The notes under the pieces were generated by a model. That model saw nothing but the letters and a program-made list of their open reading frames with translations, ran no database searches and was not told the origin of the DNA. A program made the translations under genes and the position numbers. Below, piece after piece: positions 16,567 through 26,445 of a DNA stretch of 64,000 nt; position 1 is the stretch's first letter; the number at the start of each line of letters is the position of its first letter. This DNA comes from Gaiellasilicea sp963765705 (GTDB taxonomy: Bacteria > Actinomycetota > Thermoleophilia > Gaiellales > Gaiellaceae). The stretch is from the NCBI GenBank assembly GCA_963765705.1, contig CAVXXJ010000009.1:1-64000 (forward strand), in the 5' to 3' direction.

Positions 16567-16648
16567 TGCAGGGGGAAGGATTCGAACCTTCGTAGGCTGA
16601 GCCGGCGGGTTTACAGCCCGCTCCCTTTGGCCGCTCGGGCACCCCTGC
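16567..16648 (-). tRNA. tRNA-Tyr(GTA)
   Basis: A type II tRNA with long variable arm on the minus strand: acceptor GCAGGGG/CCCCTGC, anticodon arm GCGGG-CTGTAAA-CCCGC (anticodon GTA), T-arm GAAGG-TTCGAAT-CCTTC, discriminator A. Confidence 0.95.
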
Positions 16649-16693
16649 GCGCGATTGCGGAGTGTAGCCGGACGCGGGGCGTACGATCCGTGG

Positions 16694-17799
16694 GTGGAGC
16701 GGTTCGACGCGATCGTCGTCGGCGCGGGGCCTGCGGGCTCGGCGACCGCGATCCGGCTCGCACGTGGCGGCGCGAAGGTGCTGCTCGCCGATCGCGTCCG
16801 GTTTCCGCGCGACAAGCCGTGCGGCGGCGGCCTCACCGGGCGGGCCGTGCGGGAGCTACCGGTCGACGTCTCGCCCGTGGTCGAGGACGTCGTGCGCTCC
16901 TTCGAGGTGCGGCTCCGCTACCGGAAGCGCTTCGAGCGGCGAAGCGAGATGCCGCTCGTCCTGATGACGCGGCGGCGGCGGCTCGATGCCTTCCTGGCCG
17001 AGCAGGCGGCGGCGGCCGGAGCGGACTTTCGCGACGGTGTCACGGTCGAAGGTCTAACGGTGGGACCGGACGGAGCGACGCTGGCGGTCGGTGGGCGACG
17101 AGGTCCACGGGCACGTTCTCGTCGGCGCGGACGGCGTCAACGGCAAGATCGCGCGGGCCGCCGGGCTGGGCGGCGGGATCCTCTACGGGATCGCGCTCGA
17201 GGGCAACGGGCCGCTGCGCGAGGAGCAGCGAGGGCGGGCGACGGTCGAGCTCGGTGTCGTGCCGGGCGGGTACGGCTGGGTCTTCCCGAAGGACGGCCAC
17301 GCGAACTACGGCGTCGGCGGCTGGGCGAGCGAGGGGCCGCGCCTGCGCGAGCACCTGCGCGGCCTCTGCGACGCACCACGGCGTCGATGTCGACACGCTC
17401 ACCGATCTGCAGGGCCGCCGCCTGCCGATCCGCCGCACGAGCGCGGCCCGCAGCGGGCCGGTCGTCCTCGTCGGCGACGCCGCCGGTCTCGTCGATCCGC
17501 TCTCCGGCGACGGCATCTACGAGGCGCTCCTCTCGGCGCGTCTCGCCGCTGCCGCGATCCTCGACGGCGCGGCTCGACGAGTACGAGCACGGAGCTCGAC
17601 GCCGCGCTCGGCCGCTTCGCCGCAGACCTCGTGGAAGGCGAAGCTCGTGCTCGACCGTCACCCGCGCGCCGCGTTCGCGATCGCGCGCCTCCCCGGTGTC
17701 TGGAACGTGATCGCCGGGCTGATCACCGGCGACGTCGCTCATCCGAGTGACGCACGCGGCCTGGCCCGCCCGCCGCTCCGCTTGCTCGCGCGCCTCTAA
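16694..17799 (+). pseudogene. Geranylgeranyl-reductase-family FAD protein, frameshifted
   Basis: The FAD-binding dinucleotide fold (FDAIVVGAGPAGSATAIRLA), the family's DKPCGGGL motif, GADGVNGKIARAAG, GWVFPKDGHANYGVGGW and the second FAD motif VVLVGDAAGLVDPLSGDGIY are all present, but spread over three frames, with shifts near 17090, 17380, 17560 and 17630. The start is GTG 16694. The family reduces isoprenoid double bonds (menaquinone, lipid or carotenoid tails). No stop codon interrupts the composite product, so sequence indels are as likely as inactivation. Confidence 0.7.
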
Positions 17800-17824
17800 A
17801 GCACGGCACCGAACCTGCCGATTC
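17796..17824 (+). promoter_or_regulatory. Sigma-28-type promoter of the first pilT
   Basis: CTAAAG (17796-17801), 15 bases, then GCCGATTC (17817-17824). This matches the FliA/WhiG consensus (TAAAG, ~15, GCCGATAA) in 6/6 and 6/8 bases. The -35 overlaps the stop codon of the upstream gene; the ATG lies 16 bases after the -10. Confidence 0.65.
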
Positions 17825-17839
17825 CTCACGCGACTGCTT

Positions 17840-19006
17840 ATGGACCTGAATGCCATCCTTCGGCGCGCCGTTGAACTCGGCGCGAGCGACATCCACCTCA
17901 AGCTCGACCAGCCGCCGATGCTGCGTCGCGACGGCGCGATCGCGCCGCTCGAGGACTGTCCGCCGCTGAACGAGCAGAACCTGCTCGGCGCGCTCGAGAC
18001 GGTGACCCGCGTCGCGCCCGAGCGGCTGAAGACATTCCACGAGAGCGGCGACCTCGACATCGCGTACACCGCCGAGGGCCTGCCGCGCTTCCGCGTCAAC
18101 GCCTACCGCCAGCGCGGCAACATCTCGTTCGCGCTCCGCGTGATTCCGCGCGACGTACCGAGCTTCGAGCAGCTGAGCCTGCCTCCGGGCGTGAAGCGGC
18201 TCGCCGAGGAGCACCGCGGGCTCGTGCTCGTCACCGGCGCGACCGGCTCGGGCAAGACGACGACCCTCGCGTCGATGCTCGACCACATCAACCGCACGCG
18301 CCATCAGCACATCGTCACGATCGAGGACCCGATCGAGATCCTCCATCCCGACCGCAACTGCATCGTCAACCAGCGTGAGGTCGGGCTCGACACGGCCGAC
18401 TTCGCGCAGGCGCTGCGGCGCGTGCTCCGCCAGGATCCGGACACGATCCTGATCGGCGAGCTGCGCGACGCCGAGACCGCCCAGACCGCGCTTCAGGCCG
18501 CCGAGTCGGGCCACCTCGTCTTCTCGACGCTGCACACGATCGACGCCGCCGAGACCGTCGGCCGGATGATCGAGTTCTTCCCGCCGGCGAAGCAGCAGCA
18601 GATCCGCTCCGTGCTCGCAGGCGTCCTCAAGCGGCGTCGTCAGCCAGCGGCTGCTCCCGCGAGTCGGCGGCGGCCGCGTCGCCGCCGTCGAGGTGATGGT
18701 CATGAACGCGCGGATCTCCGACCTGATCCGCGAGGACCGCACCGAGGGGATCCCCGAAGCCGTCGCCGAAGGCGCGTTCTTCGAGATGCAGACCTTCCAG
18801 CAGGCGCTGATCGAGCAGGTGCTCGCCGGAACGGTCGAGCGCGAGGTGGCGGCGAACGCCTCCACGAACCATCACGACTTTCTCGTCGCCCTCGACCATC
18901 GCGCTCAAGCGCCAGGATGCCGACGTCGCCAAGGTGCACGCCGAAGAGGCTGCGGCCGAAGAGGACGTTCCCGCGCTGCGCGTCGTCCGCCCGGCTCAGG
19001 CGCTGA
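17840..19006 (+). pseudogene. pilT: PilT-type retraction ATPase (copy 1), frameshifted
   Basis: A type IV pilus twitching ATPase that drives pilin disassembly at the inner membrane. Visible are ASDIHLKL near the start, Walker A TGATGSGKTTTLAS, the Asp box (ITIEDPIE), Walker B RQDPDTILIGELRD and the His box STLHTIDAAETVGR. The frame shifts near 18630 and again near 18900; the remaining C-terminus (VMVMNARISDLIREDRTEGI) then continues. In the composite the end overlaps the next start (TGATG at 19004-19008). A second intact pilT lies at 28.7 kb. Confidence 0.8.
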
Positions 19007-20471
19007 TGGCGAACCCGGTCCGCAGGTCGCTCCGCTCGGCGCTGGTCATGCTCGCGCTCGGAGGCGGAACCGCCTCCGCCGACACGTTCGCGGTCGTCCC
19101 GGAGGACGACCGGTCGAGTTCATGCCGGCGGCGACCGTCGGATCGTTCGTGCTCCCCCGGCCGAGATCCCGAACGAGCCGGGCGCGCTGCTGCTGCCGCC
19201 TGCTGCCTTCGAAGCGCCGTTCCTCCCTGTACGGCGAGCTCTCGTACGACGAGCTCAGCGCCCTCTGGCTGCGCGCCGGCGACGCCTACGGAATCCCGTG
19301 GCAGGTGCTCGCATCGATCAACAAGATCGAGTCGAACTTCGGCCGCAACATGGGCCCGAGCTCGGCCGGCGCGGTCGGCTGGATGCAGTTCATGCCCGAC
19401 ACGTGGCTGCGCTGGGGGATGGACGCGAACGGCGACGGCATCGCCGATCCGTGGAACCCCGACGACGCCGTCCACGCCGCTGCGCGCTACCTCGCCGCGG
19501 CCGAGGGCCGCACCGACATCTCCCGCGCGATCTTCGCCTACAACCACGCGCAGTGGTACGTCGACGACGTGCTCCAGCTGGCGGCGCTGTTCGGCGGCGG
19601 CGTCGGTGGCGAGCTGACGTCGTCTTCTCGCTCGACCGGATGGCGATCGAGCTCGAGGAGGCCCAGGAGCGCGTTGCGTCACTCGGCGAGGAGCTCGATG
19701 CCGCGGTGGAGGCCGAGTCACTGGCGACCGCCCGCGCCGAGACGCTGGCCGCAGGTGCGTCGAACGTCGAGCAGCTGCTCTCCGATCGGCTCGTCGCCGA
19801 GCAGGACGCCTTCTCGGCCGACCAGGAGCGGCTGGCGGCGACGGCGGAGGTCGAGAACCTGCGTGAAGAGCTCGACGTCGCCCAGGCGGCGCTGGAGGCG
19901 GCCCAGAGCGGCGCCCACTCGGCGTCGTTCGCTCCCGCGGCTGCGGAGCTGTTCGGCATGCCGAGCCGCGCCGACGGCTATGTCTTCCCCGTCGGAGGCG
20001 GCCCCGGCATCGTTTCGGTCGGGCACCGCCACCACGACTATCCGGCCGCGGACATCGCCGCGCCGCTCGGCTCGCCGGTCTACGCGCTCGCCGACGGGAT
20101 CGTGCTCGAGCCTCACCGACGCCGGGCGCGTGCGGGATCGGGCTCACGTTCCAGTCGTTCGACGGCTACGAGTGGGTCTACTGCCATCTCTCGCACCGCG
20201 ACGGCGGCGTCCAGCCGGGAGTCGTCCTGACCGCGGGCCAGTGGATCGGGCTCGTCGGCTCGACCGGCCACTCGACCGGGCCGCACCTCCACCTCGGCCT
20301 CAAGCCGGCGCAGCTACCCGCAGGAGATGCCCTGGTTCCAGGAGTTCGCCGGCGTCGCCTTCACGTGGCAGGATGCCCCGCCGGAGACGACTCCCGGCGC
20401 CGATTTTCTCCGTCGTGCCGCCGACGAGTCCCTCGAATGAGGTAGTCGAATTCACGCTCTCGGGGTCTTGA
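19006..20471 (+). pseudogene. Lytic transglycosylase - M23 peptidase fusion, frameshifted
   Basis: The composite protein has a signal peptide (SALVMLALGGGTASA), an SLT-type lytic transglycosylase domain (catalytic Glu in NKIESNFGRN, then GAVGWMQFMPDTWLRWGMD), a ~90-residue coiled coil, and a LytM/M23 zinc peptidase domain (HHDYPAADIAAPLGSPVYA, YCHLSHRDGGV, STGHSTGPHLHLGLKP). Shifts lie near 19120, 19615, 20110-20135, 20320 and 20400. The two activities would cut glycan and peptide of the wall in one polypeptide. Position inside the pilus operon suggests it opens the thick wall for the pilus. Confidence 0.7.
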
Positions 20472-20495
20472 GTTCCGTGCCCGCTCTGCCGAATA
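20467..20495 (+). promoter_or_regulatory. Possible sigma-28-type promoter of the PASTA gene
   Basis: CTTGAG (20467-20472), 15 bases, GCCGAATA (20488-20495). The spacing is that of the stronger sites in this locus, but the -35 and -10 are each less perfect. The ATG starts 8 bases after the -10. Confidence 0.4.
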
Positions 20496-20502
20496 CACCC
20501 GT

Positions 20503-21350
20503 ATGACTGCGGGGATCTTTGCGCGCGTGCCGGCGATTGCGGTGTTCGTGACCGTCGCCTTGCTGGCGACGGCCACGCTGACGCTTGCTGCGACGGGCAC
20601 CAACGCGCCGCCCACGGCGGCCGCGCCGGTGACCACGCCCGAGCAGGCGTACCTCGTCGTGCCCGATGTGCGCCGCCAGGCGTACGTCTTCGCCAAGGGC
20701 GCGCTCGAGCAGGCCGGCTTCGCCTGGAAGGTCGGCGGGTCGACCCAGGGTTACTCGGTGAACGTCGTCGCCACGCAGACGCCCGCTCCGGGCTCGCGGG
20801 TGATCGCCGACGGCGCGCCCATCGTCACGCTCTCGCTCTCCCGCAACTCCACCTACAAGCAGGAGGGCCTGCCCGAGAACGAGTCCCCCTACGCCGGCCG
20901 CCCGGCACGCCTCGTCGGCTCCAAGGCGGCGGTTCGGAAGCCTCTCAACGCGCCGAAGCCCGCCGCAAAGCCGGCGGCCAAGGTCCCGGCAAGGCCTGCC
21001 GTCAAGCCGGCCGCAGACAAGAACGCATCGCCCAGGACGCAAGCCCGACTTCACCGTCGCGGGCGCGCCCAAGGAGCCGTCCGACGAGATCGCCCTGACA
21101 CTCCGCGCCAAGCGGCTCTCTGCCTGGGTGGCTGCGCACCCCACGCGCACGCCGAGCGCGGTCAACCACTGGCTCTACCAGCACAACTGGATCGTCACCG
21201 GCGCTGCGCTTCGGCTGGTCAGGCGGAGCCGAGGCGCTCAGGACGCTGATCGCGGTCGACCGGCGCACACAAGAGCTTTGGGGCGTCGGCGCACGGAGCG
21301 AGTCGCTGGCGCGGCGCACTCTCGTGGAGGTCGAAGCGAGCGCGCGGTGA
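20503..21350 (+). pseudogene. PASTA-domain exported protein, frameshifted
   Basis: A signal anchor (AVFVTVALLATATLTLAA), one PASTA-like repeat (VVPDVRRQAYVFAKGALEQ, TQTPAPGSRVIADGAPIVTL), then a Lys/Ala/Pro linker. The frame shifts near 21040 and 21205, after which FTVAGAPKEPSDEIALTLRA and GAEALRTLIAVDRRTQELW complete the protein to TGA 21348-21350, overlapping the next ATG. PASTA domains bind muropeptides or beta-lactams, consistent with a wall-associated role for a pilus gene. Confidence 0.6.
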
Positions 21351-21934
21351 TGACCAGGCTGCGCGCACTCAAGAGCCGGCTCTCGAGCGAAGGCGGCTTC
21401 ACGTTGATCGAGCTCCTCGCGAGCATGACGATCTTGATGACGGTGATGGGAGGACTGACAGGCTTGATGGTTTCGGGAACGAAGGCGGAGGTCGACATGA
21501 ACCGGCGCTTCCAGGCGCACACCGAGGCGCGCATCGCGCTGGACCGGCTGCGCAGCGAGGTGCACTGCGCCACCTCCTCGTCGGTTGCGAACCCCGCGAC
21601 GACCGTGACGTTGACGATGGCCGCGACCTGCCCCACCTCGGGCGGCAACACCCAGATCAGCTGGTGCACGATCGCGAACGGCACCGGCCGCTACGGGCTC
21701 TGGCGCTACACGGGCGCGGCCTGCCCAGGTGTTACCGGTCGCAAGGTCGCGGACTACCTCACGACCGCGACAGCGTTCATTTACACGCCCCCCGCCGGAA
21801 GCACCCTCGCCGGAACGGGTCAGCTCGGCTTCCTCGGCGTCACGCTCGACGTCAATCTGACGCCCACCAAGCCGGAGCGTGTCTATCAGCTCGCCGACCG
21901 GATCGTCCTCCGCAACACCGCGAGGCCCGCGTGA
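21350..21934 (+). CDS. Type IV minor prepilin (PilW-like)
   Basis: 194 residues with a class III prepilin leader: basic stretch, then the processing site GG-FTLIELLASMTILMTVMG with the conserved Glu at position 5 of the mature protein, followed by one long hydrophobic helix and a Cys-containing globular part. PilD would cleave after the glycine and methylate the phenylalanine. The ATG overlaps the PASTA stop by one base; the next gene starts within its stop codon (GTGA). The broken PASTA gene, this gene and the next form one operon. Confidence 0.88.
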   Translation: MTRLRALKSRLSSEGGFTLIELLASMTILMTVMGGLTGLMVSGTKAEVDMNRRFQAHTEARIALDRLRSEVHCATSSSVANPATTVTLTMAATCPTSGGNTQISWCTIANGTGRYGLWRYTGAACPGVTGRKVADYLTTATAFIYTPPAGSTLAGTGQLGFLGVTLDVNLTPTKPERVYQLADRIVLRNTARPA

Positions 21935-23469
21935 GGCGCCTCCTCCGGCGGTTCGGCGCCGAGCGCGGGCTCGCTTTGCCGATGGCGCTCGTCGTCATGA
22001 GCGTCTCGGGCGCTCTGGTCGTCTCGGTCGTCGAGTTCACGACGTCCAGCGGCCGCACGGCGAACGTCGCCAAGGGCCGGAGCAGCGCCGATGCCTTCGC
22101 CGAGGCGGGGATCGCGAACGCGCTGGCGGTCCTGAACTACAGCGGGAACAATCCCAGCACGGCGACGCTGCTCGGCTGCAATGGGGCCGGCACGGTGTGC
22201 ACGCCGATCGTCTCGACCTACACCGCCACCGGTGGCACCGGTGGCACCGCCACCTGGTCTGGCTGGCTCGACAGCTCCGGAGGCACGTCGACGTGGCGGA
22301 TCACCTCCATCGGAGCAGTCCCGAACCCGTCCGGGGGACCGGCGCTGAAGAAGACCTTGACGGCGAGGGTTCCGTTGCTGACGACGACCGGCACGCCGAA
22401 CGCCTCCGTCTGGAACTACGTCTACTCGACCCGTGCGCCCGGGGCCGGCTGCGAGGTCGACGTCAACGGCACGAACGTCATCATCGACACCCCGCTCTAC
22501 GTCACGGGCGACCTCTGCCTGTCGGGCACGAACGTCGCGGTCGACGAGCAGGGCGAGGGAGGGAGCCCGGCTCCTCAGCCGATCGACGTCCGCGTCGGCG
22601 GCAAGCTCGTGCTTTCCGGCACCCACGCAACGATCGGCTTGGCGAGCGACTACATCACGAGCGCAGCCGTCAACGGCGGCTGCACGACGACGATCAACGG
22701 CGCCACGCAGACATGTGCCCGGCCGCCGTTCAACTGGTACGTCACCACCGTCGGGACGTACGCAACGGTCACGGCGCCGACGGCCGACTTCGCCGCCTGG
22801 TTCGCCGCCAACGACACGATCAACTCCACGTCGACGGTTGCCGGCCAGGACGGCGACTGCGACGTGCGCAGCGGCTCGCCTCCCGTGATCAACCCGGACA
22901 CGCTGCTGGACGCGGATGCCGGCACGATCACCCTGACGACGGGCTCGGCCTACACCTGCAAGAAGACGATCGACGGCACGGTAGGAGGAGCGGTCGTCTC
23001 CGAGCTTTCGTGGGACGGCTCGTCGATCCTGACGATCAAGGGCGCGATCGTCGTCGACGGTACGGTCCAGATGAACGACTCGAACGCCACGTACCAGGGC
23101 AGCGCCACGATCTACGCCAACGGCGCGTTCAACTACAGCGGCTCGAACACGAAGATGTGCGCCAATGCGACCTGCGACTTCACGACCTGGAACCCGAACT
23201 CGGAGATGTTGATCATGGTCGCGGCGGGAAACGTGAGCATGAGCGGCTCGAACAACAAGTGGCAGGGCGGGATCTTCTGCAACCCGACGTCGACCGCGGT
23301 TCTCGACGGAACGAACATCGAGATCCAGGGCCCGGTCATCTGCGGCGGCTTCGGGTTCGGTACGAACACCGTGTTCAAGCCGTTGCCTGCGATCACGCAG
23401 CTGCCGGTCGGCGCGCCGGTCGAGCCGAACGTCGCCGTGACGCCCGGCACGCCCGTCTACGGCGGGTAG
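21931..23469 (+). CDS. Large PilX-like minor pilin
   Basis: 512 residues from GTG 21931 (GTGA overlap). The N-terminus (FGAERGLALPMALVVMSV) is a PilX-type, non-canonical prepilin leader lacking the Glu5 of FTLIE, followed by a helix. The rest is a long Thr/Ser/Gly/Asn-rich beta region with many cysteines (AGCEVDVNGTN, NGGCTTTINGATQTC, CKKTIDGT), including strand repeats like VDVNGTNVIIDTPLYV and VGGKLVLSGTHATIGL that recall a beta-helix. It may sit at the pilus tip and act in adhesion; this is inference. Confidence 0.75.
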   Translation: MRRLLRRFGAERGLALPMALVVMSVSGALVVSVVEFTTSSGRTANVAKGRSSADAFAEAGIANALAVLNYSGNNPSTATLLGCNGAGTVCTPIVSTYTATGGTGGTATWSGWLDSSGGTSTWRITSIGAVPNPSGGPALKKTLTARVPLLTTTGTPNASVWNYVYSTRAPGAGCEVDVNGTNVIIDTPLYVTGDLCLSGTNVAVDEQGEGGSPAPQPIDVRVGGKLVLSGTHATIGLASDYITSAAVNGGCTTTINGATQTCARPPFNWYVTTVGTYATVTAPTADFAAWFAANDTINSTSTVAGQDGDCDVRSGSPPVINPDTLLDADAGTITLTTGSAYTCKKTIDGTVGGAVVSELSWDGSSILTIKGAIVVDGTVQMNDSNATYQGSATIYANGAFNYSGSNTKMCANATCDFTTWNPNSEMLIMVAAGNVSMSGSNNKWQGGIFCNPTSTAVLDGTNIEIQGPVICGGFGFGTNTVFKPLPAITQLPVGAPVEPNVAVTPGTPVYGG

Positions 23470-23481
23470 CTCGCTTGCCGG

Positions 23482-23510
23482 CTCAAGCGAGCCTCAGCGC
23501 GTGCCGATAG
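23482..23510 (+). promoter_or_regulatory. Sigma-28-type promoter of pilD
   Basis: CTCAAG (23482-23487), 15 bases, GCCGATAG (23503-23510). The -10 matches GCCGATAA at 7 of 8 positions. The pilD start GTG 23557 lies 46 bases downstream. Confidence 0.7.
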
Positions 23511-23556
23511 GAACACTGATGCCCGTGATGCCAGCGACCCACGAGGAACAGGGCTA

Positions 23557-24303
23557 GTGTCGTTCGCCCTGGCCACCGCGGCGTTCGCGCCCGGCCTCGC
23601 GATCGGGAGCTTCCTGAACGTCGTCGCCGCGCGCGTGCCGCTCAAGCGCTCGATCGTCGCGCCCGCGTCCGCCTGCATGAGCTGCGGGCACGAGCTCTCC
23701 TGGTACGAGAACGTACCGGTCGTGTCCTACCTGGCGCTGCGTGGCCGCTGCAAGGGCTGCGGGACGAAGATCGGCGTCGTCTACCCGGTCGTCGAGCTGG
23801 TCACGGCGCTGCTCGTCGCAGCCTCGTTCCTCGCGTTCGGGTGGTCGGGCACGTCGTTCGTCGCCGCCTTCTTCTGCGCGACGCTCGTGACGGTCTCCGC
23901 GACGGACCTGTCGCACCGGATCGTCCCGAACCTGATCGTCCTGCCGGCGACCGGGATCGTGCTGGTTGCGATGACCCTGCTGCATCCGAGCCCTGAGTGG
24001 GCGCTCGGCTGCTCCGGCGCTGGTCTCTTCCTCTTCCTCGCCGTGTTCGCCTACCCGAAGGGGATGGGCATGGGCGACGTCAAGCTGGCGCTGCTCCTGG
24101 GGGCGATGCTCGGCCGCACCGCCCCCGTGGCGCTGATGTTCGGGATGCTTGCTGCGCTCGTGCCCGCGATCGTGCTCTTCATACGCCACGGCAGCAAGGC
24201 GCGGAAGATGGGGATCCCATTTGCTCCGTTCCTCGCGCTCGGCGGCATCGTCGCGCTCTTCTTCGGCGACGAGCTGCTCGACGTGTACCTGGGCTCCTTC
24301 TAG
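23557..24303 (+). CDS. pilD: Prepilin peptidase / N-methyltransferase
   Basis: 248 residues with about seven membrane helices. The cytoplasmic zinc loop has two CxxC pairs (CMSCGHELSW, CKGCGTKIG); the catalytic aspartates lie in ATDLSHRIVPN and GMGMGDVKL. It processes all prepilins of this locus and N-methylates the new N-terminus. The start is GTG 23557. Length is normal for the family. Confidence 0.95.
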   Translation: MSFALATAAFAPGLAIGSFLNVVAARVPLKRSIVAPASACMSCGHELSWYENVPVVSYLALRGRCKGCGTKIGVVYPVVELVTALLVAASFLAFGWSGTSFVAAFFCATLVTVSATDLSHRIVPNLIVLPATGIVLVAMTLLHPSPEWALGCSGAGLFLFLAVFAYPKGMGMGDVKLALLLGAMLGRTAPVALMFGMLAALVPAIVLFIRHGSKARKMGIPFAPFLALGGIVALFFGDELLDVYLGSF

Positions 24304-24540
24304 CTAGGAGGGTCTGGCGAAATATCGGCTGAGTCGCCGGGCCGCGCTGGACGCCCCGATGCGGCGTCCTCGGTCGCGCCGATAGCACCACTATCGGCGA
24401 CTCCCTGCGTCCTTGCCTCGGAACGCCCAGCGCATCCCGGCAACGAGCGACATTCCGCCAAACCCTCCGGCGCCCGTTCGAGGGACTCGCCAAGGGTTCG
24501 TGCCTGCGCGCCCGAAGGCTTGAGACCCCCGGTACAAGCG
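24304..24540. other. Intergenic between pilD and pilB, with a hairpin
   Basis: No gene. GCCGATAG-CACCA-CTATCGGC (24378-24398) is a perfect 8-bp hairpin whose arms equal the sigma-28 -10 on both strands, but neither side has a -35 at 15 bases. Confidence 0.4.
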
Positions 24541-24569
24541 GTCAAGTGAACGACCGCGCCTGCCGATAA
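24541..24569 (+). promoter_or_regulatory. Sigma-28-type promoter of pilB
   Basis: GTCAAG (24541-24546), 15 bases, GCCGATAA (24562-24569), a perfect -10. The first ATG is only 6 bases further (24575), a second at 24584, so the mRNA would be nearly leaderless. Confidence 0.7.
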
Positions 24570-24574
24570 CTCGA

Positions 24575-26383
24575 ATGAGGGATATGGACAGCGAACGTCC
24601 ACCGAATCTGCGCACGGTCGGCCAGACCAGCGAGGGCACTGCCGCCACCGGCGCGCAGCCGCTTGCCACGCCGTTCGGCGTCAACACGATGGCGGAGCTG
24701 GTCGTCGACCTGCTCTCCGCCACGAACCTCGTGGCGCCGGACAAGCTCGCGATCGTGCGTGGCCGTGCCGGGCAGGGATCGCTCGCCCAGGCGATCGTCG
24801 ACGAGGGGGTCGCGCCGCCCGAGGGGATCGCCCGCTCGCTCGCCGTCCGCTACCAGATCTCGGTCGTCGATCTCGCGCTGACCGGCGTTGCGAAGGACGC
24901 CGCCGAGCTGATCCCGCTCCACGTGTTGGAGCGCGTCGTTGCCATCCCGTACGCCCTCGAGGACAGCACGCTCCGCGTCGCCGTCGCCGATCCCGGCAAC
25001 CTGCACGGCCTCGACGAGCTCCGGCTTGCGACCCGGTACCAGCTCGACCTCGGGGTCGCCTCGAGCGAGGACATTCTCGCCGAGCTGCGCCGGATGGCGC
25101 GTGCCTCGGAGGCGTTCGGCACCCGGGCCGTACTGGAGGAGGTCGACGCCGACCTCGGGATCGGCGAGGACGACGACACCGACGATCTCGAAGCCGAGGA
25201 TGGGGTCTCCGACGCCCCGCTCGTCCGGCTCGTCAACTCCGTCATCTTCCAGGCTGCCGAGGACGGCGCCTCCGACGTCCACTTCGAGCCGCAGGAGAGC
25301 GCGCTCGTCGTGCGCTTCCGCATCGACGGCGTGCTCCAGGAGGTGCAGCGGATCCCGAAGCGGATGACCCCGGGCGTGACGACCCGCCTCAAGGTGCTCG
25401 CGAAGCTCGACATCGCCGAGCGCCGGAAGCCGCAGGACGGTCGCATCTCGCTCAACGCGGCAGCCGCCGGCCGCATGCTCGACATCCGTGTTGCGACGCT
25501 GCCGACCGTCGAGGGCGAGAAAGTCGTCATGCGTCTGCTCGACAAGTCGCGTCGCGCCCCGACACTCGAGGAGCTCGGGCTCTCGGACGACATGCGCGAT
25601 CGCCTCGCCGAGATCATCTCCAAGCCCACGGGAGCGCTCCTCGTCACGGGGCCCACCGGCTCTGGTAAGTCGACGACCCTCTACGCCGGGCTGACGACGA
25701 TGAACCGGCCCGAGATCAACATCATCACGGTCGAGGACCCGGTCGAGTACCGGCTCGCCGGGGTGAACCAGGTGCAGATCAACGTCCGCGCGGGCCTGAC
25801 CTTCGCGACCGCTCTCCGCTCGATCCTGCGTTCCGACCCCGATGTCGTGATGGTCGGCGAGATCCGGGACGGCGAGACGGCCAAGATCTCGATCGAAGCC
25901 GCCCTCACGGGCCACTTCGTGCTCTCGACGCTGCACACCAACGACGCTCCGAGCGCGATCACCCGGCTCAACGAGATGGGCGTCGAGCCCTTCCTCGTCG
26001 GCGCCGCCGTCACCGGCGTGCTCGCCCAGCGGCTCGCGCGGAAGCTCTGCTCGCACTGCTGCGAGATGTACCAGCCGTCGGTCGAAGAGCTACTCCAGTC
26101 GCGCGTCACGCCCGACGTTGCCGCGGCCTCCGACGGAATGGCCTTCTACCGCAAGCGTGGCTGCCCGCGTTGCAACCAGACCGGCTACAAGGGCCGAGTC
26201 GGTGTCTATCAGCTGCTGACGATGACCGAGTCGATCGCACAACTCGCGGTCGCCCGCGCCAGCCGCGAGGACGTCGAGCGCGCCGCCATGGAAGCGGGCA
26301 TGCGCTCGCTCTGGGACGACGGCCTCTCGAAGGTCGCCGCCGGCCTGACGTCGGTCGAAGAGCTCGCCCGCGTCCTCGTCTAG
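24575..26383 (+). CDS. pilB: Type IV pilus extension ATPase
   Basis: 602 residues. An N-terminal MshEN/GspE-N-like domain (LAVRYQISVVDLALTGV, IPYALEDSTLRVAVADP) precedes the AAA motor: Walker A TGPTGSGKSTTLYAG, Asp box TVEDPVEYR, Walker B SDPDVVMVGEIRDGE, His box STLHTNDAPSA, and the tetracysteine zinc site (CSHCCEMY, CPRCNQTGYKG). It powers pilin polymerisation with PilC. ATG 24575 or 24584 is the start; the promoter spacing would favour one of these directly at the transcript 5' end. Confidence 0.95.
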   Translation: MRDMDSERPPNLRTVGQTSEGTAATGAQPLATPFGVNTMAELVVDLLSATNLVAPDKLAIVRGRAGQGSLAQAIVDEGVAPPEGIARSLAVRYQISVVDLALTGVAKDAAELIPLHVLERVVAIPYALEDSTLRVAVADPGNLHGLDELRLATRYQLDLGVASSEDILAELRRMARASEAFGTRAVLEEVDADLGIGEDDDTDDLEAEDGVSDAPLVRLVNSVIFQAAEDGASDVHFEPQESALVVRFRIDGVLQEVQRIPKRMTPGVTTRLKVLAKLDIAERRKPQDGRISLNAAAAGRMLDIRVATLPTVEGEKVVMRLLDKSRRAPTLEELGLSDDMRDRLAEIISKPTGALLVTGPTGSGKSTTLYAGLTTMNRPEINIITVEDPVEYRLAGVNQVQINVRAGLTFATALRSILRSDPDVVMVGEIRDGETAKISIEAALTGHFVLSTLHTNDAPSAITRLNEMGVEPFLVGAAVTGVLAQRLARKLCSHCCEMYQPSVEELLQSRVTPDVAAASDGMAFYRKRGCPRCNQTGYKGRVGVYQLLTMTESIAQLAVARASREDVERAAMEAGMRSLWDDGLSKVAAGLTSVEELARVLV

Positions 26384-26400
26384 GCCGAGCCCGAAAGGGA

Positions 26401-26432
26401 CATGTCCGAGGGACTGTCCCTGGGACACGTCC
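26401..26432. repeat. Palindromic repeat CATGTCC..GGACACG, copy 1
   Basis: CATGTCCGAGGGACTGTCCC followed by TGGGACACGTCC forms an imperfect hairpin between the convergent ends of pilB and the 26.45-kb gene. Two more copies lie at 34144-34215, also between convergent genes, suggesting use as a bidirectional terminator. Confidence 0.6.
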
Positions 26433-26445
26433 GGGTTGGCCGCTG

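Noticed and set aside
21931..23469. Missing pilQ secretin in the pilus locus as a gap
   Set aside because: Single-membrane bacteria do not need a secretin; the locus is complete without it.
24378..24398. GCCGATAG/CTATCGGC palindrome as a pair of divergent sigma-28 promoters
   Set aside because: Neither strand has a CTMAAG-like hexamer 15 bases upstream, and no gene starts on the minus side.
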